NCBI GenBank assembly: GCA_963921935.1
Contig: OY998178.1
Span: 48,538,951 to 48,602,950 of the forward strand
Source: Galeruca laticollis
Lineage: Eukaryota > Arthropoda > Insecta > Coleoptera > Chrysomelidae
Direction of reading: 5' to 3'
Length of the DNA stretch: 64,000 bases
The notes under the pieces are model-generated. The model saw nothing but the letters and a program-made list of their open reading frames with translations, ran no database searches and had not been told where the DNA came from. Shown here piece by piece: positions 55,201 through 64,000 of this stretch. The position numbers were made by a program, and so were the translations under genes. Numbering within the stretch: the stretch's first letter is position 1; each line of letters begins with the position of its first letter.

Positions 55201-55940
55201 ACAACTTGATCAGAACTTTCTTCCCCTCCTTATCCCTTCAATTGATTTCAAGACATATTGCCTAGATACATCTATTCATACCTTTTTTATATTCTATATG
55301 CACCTTATTATCGGCTGCTATAACTTTTCAATTATTGGAATAGTAAATTTTTTCTGATCAAAACATTTGCGATCACTGTATTTACATAACTTTTCTCAAT
55401 ATTAGGTATACACTTTTGTCGACTCTTCAGATCTTAGATAATGCATAAAAATTTGTTTTCCGTTTGAAAAAATTTGTAATATATTTCCTTGCGTTAGTTA
55501 TTTTTTAAATTGTATTTGTAATATTTTTTAATGGATTTTAGGTTTTTTATAATATACTTGTTATTGTGTTCAAATTGTGTTTTATTGATGTTGATTGAAA
55601 TTGTCGAGTGAACTCGAATATGGGTGAATTTGATTGTACAATATTCGAGGTCACTCGATAATTTCATTCGACTTTCACCCAATCTGGATTCAAGAATCGG
55701 GGCTCTTATTGAATAATTCGAATCGATAAATTATACATTCAAAAGAACCGCTGCGCCAATTTTAATTGATCCTCCAGCCGAAAGTGGCGCTACCGGTCTT
55801 CTGGGATCTCGAGTTTTATCGGAAGATTCGGATCTATCTGTGTACAATGTTCTCTTATCTACGACTACCAGTTATCATCTAAATGCTGGGGGGAGTGATG
55901 CTTGTTTGATTCCGGAATTGACGACGATCCACGTGCAATA
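55201..55940. other. No supported gene
   Basis: AT-rich. The segment 55770-55800 (TTGATCCTCCAGCC...AAGTGGCGCTAC) resembles 50788-50812 upstream of the THAP exon (TTGATCCTCCAGCTG...AAGTGGCG), suggesting a shared repeat or promoter-like unit, weakly supported. Confidence 0.3.
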
Positions 55941-57624
55941 TGGATGAAGAACTTAATACTGTGGAGCAACGAAATGAAGGTTCTAGATGCCGAATGAAAT
56001 ATGTGACAAAACGCCTAGGTGCGAAATAATTTAAATATATTTCACGATTTACTAGTTACATAGCTTTTATGTAACTTATTTGTACACATACGTTTGTATG
56101 TTTCGAGTGGAGCCTCGTCTGAGATAAATATGGTGTTTTTCAGCAGTAGTGCAAGGAATTGCTTTGTATTTTACAGATATGGTGACCCAGCATTGATTCT
56201 ATCCAAACGGCCTGGTCAACATAATGGCAAATCATTTCAGTGTGCTGTGGTTAAAAAACGACACATTCAGATTTAAAAACAGAATTTCTACGCAGATTTG
56301 ATCCAAACCAATCAAGACACTGGACTGTGACATATATTTTCCGTCGTTCCTATTGCTCGTCGAAGATCAGGTGGTGTTAATGTGGTTCTCTCAAAGAATC
56401 TCGGTGTCTCCTATTTTATTAAGTATGACAATAAAGAAACGTGGGTGTGTCTAAAGTTTTTTGTTGCTCCACTGGTATCTCCCAACAAAGGGTTAATACT
56501 GTTGTAAAAGTTCTCCGTGCACGTGGAGTCCCAAAGGAGAATAGAAGCGGTGATAGTAAATCTCATAAAAGTTAAAAAAAAAGAAAGAATGTATTCTTCA
56601 TTTTCTCGAAAGACTAAAAGGACGCGAAAGCTATCACAACAGGGAAATATCAAAAGAATATACTTGTCTGCTAGTCTGTCAGTTGCCAAGTCATGAAGAC
56701 TGTTTCATAAGGAATATCATATTTATGTTCCCGAAAATTGTTATACACGATTTTACATTGGGTTTTTATCGCCCGCCTCAGATGTGTGTAGTAAATATAC
56801 CCGACTAAAAAAACAGTAGACATTTGAAATACAAGCTGAAATTAGAAAGCAGCTGCTAGTGGAATACTGCGTACATAGAAAACGTGTTGCTGCCTTTTAC
56901 GAGTTAGCCAAAGAAGCACCAGAAAATAGTTCCAGTTTCTTCTTGATCTTCAACAGGTACAGCCCTCCTACCTCGAACGGCTATTGACGATCCCTATTAC
57001 CCACATCACATAAGTTTCTACGCTTTTTGTTGAGTCGAGCTCTCTTCGCGTAATCAAACTTTCTATGTGTGGACTGAAGAATATTATGCTGGGCGTGACT
57101 CAACAGAAATTGCCTCAGCACTTGTTCACCATCTACATTCTCATGACTAGGATGAAATTGAGAAAATAAAACTTTTCAGTGATGGCAGTACAGGCCTAAA
57201 CAAAAATTTCCTATATAGTTCACGCATTTATGTTTTGGCTTGAAAATAGGTATCCAGAAGGTCTGTTCGAAATCATAATCACTTTTCCAGTCCACGGACA
57301 TTGCTTCATGGCTGCTGATCGTTGTTTTGGGAAGGTAGAGAAATTTCTTAGGAAAGATACTGATATAATTTCTAAAGAAGAAAATTTTGAGAAACGATTG
57401 GAAAATTTATAAAGTAAAAGAACTAGAGAAAGTGTACGATAAGGTTAAGGGCATTGCTGAAACAAAACGAATTTTTCTTTACGAAAAGTAACAAAAATCA
57501 ACGAAATCCTGAGACTGAAGTGAATTCCAATCTGTATTATAGTGCATCTCTAAATAAGTCGCATCTGATGATGCTGAAGAAATAAGAAAGGAAAAGATGC
57601 TGACAACCTGGTTCTTAACATAAT

Positions 57625-60081
57625 CATCATCATCACCCAGCCCCTTCAGTACACTGCTGGACATAGGCCTCCCTTGATTGCTTCCATATCTCCCTATCCT
57701 GTGCTGCTTGTATCCAGTTTTTATGGATATGTCTCAAATCGTCATACCAACGTGTTAGCGGTCTTCCCCTATTTCGAAATGCTTCATGTCTCCGTCTCCA
57801 CTCCACAATCTTTTTAGTCCATCTATTGTCTGTTAATCTAGCTATATGACCCGCCCAGTTCCATTTTATGGATGCGATTCTCTCTATGGCATTAACTAGT
57901 CTCGTTCTTCTTCGAATTTCTGCGTTCGGTATGCTGTCTCTTAGGGATAAACCCAGTATTTGTCTTTCCATGGCACGTTGAGCTACTCTTATTATAGTTG
58001 CTTGTTTTTTGGTTAGAAATAGGGTCTCTGCATCGTATGTTAACACAGGTAAAACACACTGGTCGAAAACATTTCTTTTTAGACATATGGGCAGTAAGGA
58101 TCTTAGGATATGTCTTAGCTTTTCGAAAGCAGACCATGCTAATCCTATTCTTCTTCCCAGTTCTCTCACCTGATTATCTCTGGTTATGCTTACCTCGTGA
58201 CCTAAGTACTTATAGGACGTTGTTTCTTTGACTTGATTTCCTTCCAAATATATACCTCTTGCCAATACGAGATTTGTCATCACTTGCGTTTTTGAGATGT
58301 TCATTTTGAGACCCATTTTCTTTGAAATATTCTGTGACAGTCTCAACATGGTTCCCGCCTTGTGAATATCATCCGCTATCAAGACTATATCATCTGCGAA
58401 TCTTAAGTGACATAGGTTTTCGCCGTCTATGTTTATTCCTAACCCATTCCAGTCTATTTGTTTACACATGTATTGCAGTAGTGTGGTGAATAATTTTGGC
58501 GAGATTGTGTCGCCTTGTCGAACACCTCTCTTTATTTTAAACTTTTTGGTATGTTCATGAAGACTCACGCAGGCAGTAGCTTTTTCATATATGTGTTCTA
58601 TCATGTCAGTGTATCGGTGATCTATTCGACAATCAGCTAATGCTCGAAGCATTTCTTTTTGATTTATGGTATCAAACGCCTTTTCGTTATCAACAAATAT
58701 TAGAACCAGTGGCTTATTGTATTCTATTGATTTTTCTATTAGGATTTTCAGAACTTGAAGATGGTCGTTGGTTCCGAACCCTGACCGGAATCCAGCTTGC
58801 TCCCGTGGTGAGTATAAATCCAATTCATTTTTTAAACTGTCCGTAATGATTTTTGTAAACAATTTGTAAATGTGTGATAACAGACTAATAAGTCTATAAT
58901 TTCCAAGGTCGGTAGTGTTTCCTTTTTTGTGAAGAAGAGTGATAATTGCATTATTCCATTGTGTTGGAGTAGATTTCTTCTTAAGACACTCGTTGTAGAC
59001 CGACTTCAATGTTGTTAATAACTTTATTCCTCAGAGTTTAATTGCATCTACGACTATTCCATCTTCTTCCGGGGACTTTCCATTTTTCATCTCACTTAAA
59101 ACTTTTCTTATTTCGTTTATGGTAATTTCCGGCATAAGTTCCGATCCTTGATTTTGGACTTTTGGGCGTTTTTTATTTTTCGTCTCTCCATTTCCCTTAT
59201 ATATTTCTGAGTAAAACTCTTCTGTTATCTTTAAGATTTCTTCTCTATTTGTGGAAATTTCTCCATGCCTATTGGTTAGTTTGCATATATTCTTCTTTCC
59301 CTCAGAGAATTTCTTCCTCAGTACTTTTAGACTTTTATTGTTTTCAATTACCATCTTTATATTTTCCGTATTATATTTTCGTATGTCTGATCTCATTGAT
59401 TTCGTTATCTCTTTATTTAGCCCCTTCAACTTTTCTTTGTTTCTTCCGTATTTATCTCTTAGATCTGCTCTTTTTTTTATGAGGTTTAGCGTGTGTGTAC
59501 TTAACTTCTGTTCTTTTTTATTTATTTTACAATGATTTTCTGTGCTTTTTTAATTGTGTTTATTATCGCCGTATTCAATTTTTCTATATCTACGGTTTCA
59601 CCTTCAGTGTATTCGCTTCTATCAAGACCATCTCCAATATCATCTTTAAAAGCTGTTGTGTCTTGAGGAGGTATCCAATTATTATTTTTGGAATCATTTT
59701 GAAGCTTCCTCCTTTGATTTTTGGTATTAATACAGACTTTCGCTCGTACCATTCGATGGTCACTACCAATGGAGAACCTATTTAACACTGTGACGTCTTG
59801 TATAATTTCTTCCTTTGTTGTTATTATAAAATCTATTTCGTTTTTTGAGTGTCCATCGGGACTTATCCATGTCCATATCTTTTGAGATTTTTCATTATAG
59901 AAGGTGTTCATAACGTATAAATTATTTTGATGTAAATAGTTTACGAGGGTCTCTCCTCTTTCGTTCCTCTGTCCGTAACCAAAATCTCCTAATGCATTTT
60001 CAGATTCATCCTGTTTCTGTCCCACTTCAGCATTGAAGTCGCCGATTATCATTGTATAATGAGTTTTTCGTTCTTGGAGGG
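57625..60081 (-). mobile_element. RTE-type LINE insertion with 11-bp TSD
   Basis: The insertion is flanked by CTTAACATAAT at 57614-57624 and 60082-60092. The 3' end on the minus strand finishes in a short GAT repeat (plus strand CATCATCATC at 57625), typical of RTE-related LINEs. The 5' end is truncated inside the endonuclease. It interrupts the DUF7869-like sequence. Confidence 0.88.
57633..60052 (-). pseudogene. RTE-type endonuclease/reverse transcriptase
   Basis: The minus strand starts within the endonuclease (MIIGDFNAEVGQKQDESE, KIWTWISPDGHSKNEIDFII, SIGSDHRMVRAKV; 60052-59522). A frameshift near 59520 is followed by the linker (EMKNGKSPEEDGIVVDAIKL), a TGA at 59031-59029 where a Gly is expected, and an open frame of 458 codons (59009-57633). 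That frame contains LISLLSHIYKLFTKII, EQAGFRSGFGTNDHLQ, IFVDNEKAFDTINQ (first Asp), KRGVRQGDTISPKLF, HLRFADDIVLIAD (catalytic pair) and the tail RNRGRPLTRWYDDLRHI. Only one frameshift and one stop disable the preserved part, so it is recent. Confidence 0.88.
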
Positions 60082-60349
60082 CTTAACATAATAGAGCTCA
60101 GAAACTCTTTCAAATAAGAAGAAACCTAGTCTTAGGAAGCTGCTGAAAGAGCTGTACCGTAAAAAATGGATATCACGAGCAGATCTGAAACAGTATAAAG
60201 ATTTACTCATTTCTGGTAATGCAGATACATGAACTAGCGACAAGGAAGGAGATGAGGGCAAACAGGATGTGTCATATGACTGTTTAGATGAAGAAGCTGC
60301 TCTTTATATAGAAATATTTGATGTTTCTTTTGTTTTTGTTATCTATGTG

Positions 60350-60859
60350 GAATTTCCATAATACAAATATGTTTTCTAGGTTCAATTGTTGTTGTGAAAT
60401 TTTAGAGTTTTGGTATCAAAACCAGACACCTACCGATTAATTTTCAATTTTTTTCAGGAATTATTGACATTTGAGTAAAATTCCAATTTGCATCAAACTA
60501 CTTCCCTAAAATACTACAAATTAACTTTTTTTGCTATCTCCATTTTATTATTATTAGGGCAAACCGTTGAGAAGTTTTCGTCGATTCCTGAGCATTTCTT
60601 CTAAATGAATATAGCCGATTTTGAACGTAAGCTCCTCAACTAATAAGATATTTTTGAAACAAACGATGTTAAAAGGAAACTATTTAGATTGCATCCAAGA
60701 ATGGAAATGAAAACCAGATTCCATTTTGATAAGATCAATCATCCATAATTTTCACGGACACACTAATGGTTATAGTGTCTATCAGACTTATTTTTGAAAG
60801 GGGCTGATTTTCAATTTTTTTTAAACACCACCGATATTTTCTGTTTTTGTTGAGCTATG
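60350..60859. other. No supported gene
   Basis: AT-rich sequence downstream of the DUF7869-like 3' end. No domain or repeat recognised. Confidence 0.4.
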
Positions 60860-61960
60860 TAGAGTTAGCTGGATCCTCCTTGTCCACTAGATGGTAGACA
60901 AAGGAACGCCTCTCAGATGTGGGTTGTATTGAGGAAAGGAAATTCTCGGGACGAACCAAAATCCAGCCTAGAAATTGCCAGGAGCAGTTCCAGTACCAAG
61001 CTAAAGCAAGAAAGAAATGATCTTGGATTGCCGCAGATAAAGACAGTGAAGAGCTCGACCGTAGCATTGTTAAATGGCCTTCATACTGCGATGGCCACGG
61101 GAAACCGCTCTGTTACAACTTGGTAGTGCAATAAGCAAGGCAGTTTTGAACCAACAAATGGGACTGACTTTCCGACAGGCTTCAGATGATGGATAGCGGC
61201 TGTTACGAATCCCTGGGATAGCTATGCGGATTCGTATGTGAAATGTATGTAGAATGTAGTGGAAAAATAGATAATGCTGTACAGAGATGAGATGGATGAA
61301 CGTCGATGCTATGGGTGTGAGTGAGATGAGATGGCCTAATTACGCTGGACATTACATGATTGGGGAATATCAAGTATAGTTTTCTGGAAATACCGATGGA
61401 CGACAACAAAGTGAAGTAGGCCTAATATATCAACCGATTGCATCGATCAGAAAATAGCTTTGTTCCCATTTCTGAGAGAATACTTCTACTTCATATGAAT
61501 AGAAAAAAACATTACAAGTATATGCACCTACGGCTGACAAGCACGACGAGGAGGCAGAAAGTTTCTACCTTGACCTTCGTTTGACACTAAAAATGCTAAA
61601 CAAAAAATATATCATAAGTATTATGGTCGATTTTAGCACCAAACATTGGAAGCAAGACGGTAACTAGTTTATCGGACTATACGTACTTGGATACGGAACG
61701 CTAGAGGCGAATTGCTGAATACGTTTACCAGAGGAAAACAATTGGTGGAACTCAATACCTTTTCAAAATTGCCAGCATATCTTTTATATACCTGGAAATC
61801 ACCAGTGAATAGAACGATTCCCGTAATAAGGAACCAAATAGATTTTATGCTGATCATAAAGCATTGTCGGAACATCTTTCTTTTTCGTCGCCAAAAGAAT
61901 TAAAACTAAAATTTGATTCAATACTTATATTAAGCTTACCGTCGCTTTCAGCTATGGAAT
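60860..61960 (+). pseudogene. RTE-clade LINE, 5' region and endonuclease only
   Basis: A GC-richer leader (60860-61200) precedes endonuclease text: MNVDAMGVSEMRWPN (the SE(T/V)RW block), MIGEYQV.FSGNTDG, PISERILLLHMN, APTADKHDEEAESFYLDLRL, IMVDF in place of MGDFN, GTRNARGELLNTF, LYTWKSPVNRTIPVIRNQID. The match ends near 61900-61960 before any reverse transcriptase. Losing the 3' part is unusual for a LINE. Several frameshifts are present. Confidence 0.72.
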
Positions 61961-62449
61961 CTTCAGATGAGGAGGCTTAGAGAGTTAACGGGATAAATAA
62001 TATGATCAACAGTAAAATTAATCCTTCATGGTCTGCACTTTCTGGTTTGGTACCGTAATCTTCTGAAATGTGTATTTGCACCTTTTCGGATTATTCGGAA
62101 TTTGGGTACTTTTGCAGTGAATGTTCTATCAAAAAAAAACAATAGAAACTGAAGGATAATGCGCGACGAGAATCCTTTTGGAATCCTACTGACTGCGCCA
62201 CTTTATATTTCTAACATAGAACTTAACTTCTTTTAAATTTATTTAATTATAATTAATACTCGTTAATAACATTTATTGGAGTTAACAATATAAAGTCTGA
62301 AATCATTCTGATTGAAATATGCATATAATGAAACTTTACGGCGTTTTATAGTGCAAAGATGTAGTCGATCGTTCGATGATTGTTCGATGCTTGGATACCA
62401 TATACGAGAACGTATTTGATTGATTGGACATCTATTATTTCCTAACTTC
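61961..62449. other. No supported gene
   Basis: Mostly AT-rich. A short piece near 62080-62140 reads CTFSDYSEFGYFCSECSIKK, Cys-rich like a small zinc finger, possibly the tail of a transposase, but I cannot assign it. Confidence 0.3.
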
Positions 62450-62905
62450 TGTCCAGCCAACGCCACACATTTGATGCAGCCACTAGATGAGGCTATATTT
62501 GCACCCGTTAAGAGGAAGCGGCGCTAAATATTAGAAAAATGGCAAAAAAAGAGCAGATATTATGGGACTTTACCCATAGAATACTTCACCTGATTACTTC
62601 CAAGTCTGTGGAATCAAATTTCAGACATGGTAAAAGCAAATTCAATAACTGGATTTAAAACTACATGATTGCACCCAATGAATGTTAAAAGTGTGAAAAG
62701 AGATTCGTGGAGGATTGCCTGAGAATGTGCTTGATTCAACGTTGGTGGATCTTTACAGAGAAATTGAGGAAAAAAGAGGAGATAAATTTGTACACGAAAA
62801 GCAGATGATTGTGCGTGAAATTTCAACCCTCAGTGAGAAGATCCAAAATGCAGCGGAATTTATGTCATTGTTTCCACTGCAAATTAACACTCCGTGTTCG
62901 AGATA
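62450..62905 (+). pseudogene. pogo/jerky-family (DDE_1) transposase, C-terminal fragment
   Basis: FCPANATHLMQPLDEAIFAP, then PVKRKRR, ILEKWQKKSRYYGTLP and SDMVKANSITGFKTT.LHPMN match the end of the DDE_1 domain, where P(P)N(S/A)THxxQPLD and GF(R/K)xTGxxPLN are standard. The open frame 62715-62905 (LPENVLDSTLVDLYREIEEK) is the family's C-terminal tail. The catalytic acids are not included. It lies 10 kb from the pogo N-terminal fragment at 51.6 kb and I see no evidence that they were one copy. Confidence 0.75.
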
Positions 62906-62909
62906 AAGA

Positions 62910-64000
62910 TGTACTTCTGCTTGATAATCTCTCATGATTATATCAAAAAACTACCTTCCTGATTGGCATCGATACATTTTCAATAAACTTTATTTGACCA
63001 CTTTTCGCGTAATTTTACTAATAACCTTTTATGGACAAATATAAACTTTCTAGAGGTACTGTAATTTTTAATATATAATTAATAATGTATCAAAATAATA
63101 ATTTTCGTAGATTTAATAATCGAGTGATTTCTTATAATTTTATGGGATTTCCTATTTATATCTCATAAAACTTTCTATAATTTTTCTGGAGTCGTAACAA
63201 ATCTTAAGCTTTTACTAATTTGTCCAAACCTCTAATTGAAGCGGTCGTATCCTACTGTAAAACTGAAATTGCGTTTAACTGTTACTTCTTGCCACAACAA
63301 TAAATTAATTTATGGTATTAAAATAATTTGTTAAATAACGAGTTAACACCGATTGTTTTGATTTCTTTAACGATTTCTATTGCCCAACAATTACCGATAT
63401 TCAGAAATAAAAATCGTTGGAATCGGCGGTATAAAAAAATAAATTTTTATAGTATGTCACAACCGGCAAAATTTATTGCATCTAACATATTTCTCCGCTT
63501 GTCGTATATATACGGCCTCCAAAAAGAGTAATTTGGTCATAAAATTAATTGGTGTTAGTTTCTACACCTACTAGTCCATTTCGAGAAAAGAAATGACATT
63601 GAGGATGACTTAGAATAAGAGGAAGGTTATCACCTATAAGGAACCCCAAAGATTCTCAGCAACGGATACAGTAAATTGGATGCTTTGTGGGAAATATACA
63701 AGAATTTATGAAGATATATTAGAATTACCGTAGAAATTGTACTTATTTCTCAAATTTGAAATATATTATTGATTTTTAAATATATTGGACGATGATAATG
63801 CAAAACTAAAAAATCCTATATGAATATTATTTTAATGTTGCTATCACCTTCAATACATTTCAATTAGATTTCATTAGTTTCGAGCAATTGCGAGTATTTT
63901 CATAACCAAAGCAGCCAAAGAATTGTCGACGCTATACAGAATACGGAAAGTTAGGAGATCATCGGTGAAACTAGTGAAGCTAGATGCGATTTCCTAAGAT
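62910..64000. other. No supported gene
   Basis: AT-rich to the end of the window. No domain, terminal repeat or RNA gene was recognised. Confidence 0.4.

Larger units (their letters stand above)
55941..60300 (+). pseudogene. DUF7869-like coding sequence, split by a LINE
   Basis: A possible first exon starts at 55941 (MDEELNTVEQRNEGSRCRMK). Later text reads PIARRRSGGVNVVLSKNLGV, VCLKFFVAPLVSPNKG, VPENCYTRFYIGFLSPASDV, CSKYTRLKKQ, IRKQLLVEYCVHRKRVAAFY, and near 57270-57340 ITFPVHGHCFMAADRCFGKV. The CxxCxRLK block and GHxFxxxDRxFG block are those I associate with DUF7869 proteins, abundant in insects and probably transposon-related. The coding text continues beyond the LINE at 60100-60300 (KPSLRKLLKELYRKKW, KQYKDLLISGN). 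Many stops are present. The exact family and function are uncertain. Confidence 0.6.

Noticed and set aside
51646..62905. The pogo N-terminal (51.6 kb) and pogo/jerky C-terminal (62.5 kb) fragments as one split element
   Set aside because: They are 10 kb apart with unrelated genes and elements between, and no shared boundary or duplication links them.
1..64000. CRISPR arrays, bacterial operons, rRNA or tRNA genes
   Set aside because: No regularly spaced repeats, no ribosome-binding-site organised genes, and no cloverleaf or rRNA sequence was recognised by eye.

Overview
This is an AT-rich eukaryotic window, almost certainly from an insect genome. No bacterial gene organisation is present. 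Nearly every recognisable reading frame belongs to a transposable element, most are broken by stops or frameshifts, and spliceosomal GT-AG introns can be seen inside several. The element mix (piggyBac, hAT with a BED finger, P/THAP, pogo, Tc1/mariner, a DD82E Sailor-like family, Crypton-like tyrosine recombinases, R1-, Jockey-, CR1- and RTE-type LINEs, and a Penelope-like element) plus a SAM-domain gene of a kind I associate with hemipteran and beetle genomes fits an arthropod; I cannot name the species.

Layout. 0-9 kb: a Penelope terminal-repeat scrap with a hammerhead motif, a Tc1 pseudogene joined to an R1-clade LINE, the C-terminal end of a tyrosine recombinase (minus strand), and a mariner-like transposase cut by a Jockey LINE 3' end. 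9.2-14.3 kb: a piggyBac element with TTAA-type ends that carries a complete nested hAT. 14-19 kb: AT-rich sequence with no gene that I can see. 19.2-20 kb: a large hairpin and a 603-bp inverted-repeat element carrying the N-terminal part of a Crypton-like recombinase and a cluster of palindromes. 21-30.7 kb: LINE scraps, two Sailor (DD82E) copies separated by a second piggyBac fragment, a fold-back made of two Penelope terminal repeats, an RTE LINE, and a MITE beside a hAT fragment. 33-37 kb: a minus-strand CR1-like LINE and a third Sailor transposase. 38.5-40.9 kb: a second complete but decayed hAT. 43.5-49.3 kb: a multi-exon SAM-domain gene candidate with a 3.3-kb Penelope-like element in an intron, flanked by a perfect 14-bp target duplication. 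50.9-55.2 kb: THAP exon, pogo fragment and P-element transposase. 55.9-60.3 kb: a DUF7869-like coding sequence split by a minus-strand LINE with an 11-bp target duplication. 60.8-62.9 kb: the 5' end of another RTE LINE and the C-terminal end of a pogo-family transposase.

The most interesting signals are RNA- and structure-level. Five copies of a hammerhead-type ribozyme motif lie in Penelope terminal repeats, in inverted pairs. A further hammerhead core of different sequence lies at 51.1 kb. A 290-bp hAT fragment is embedded between 112-bp direct repeats. The Crypton-like region is heavily palindromic. All calls come from reading the sequence; no searches were run.
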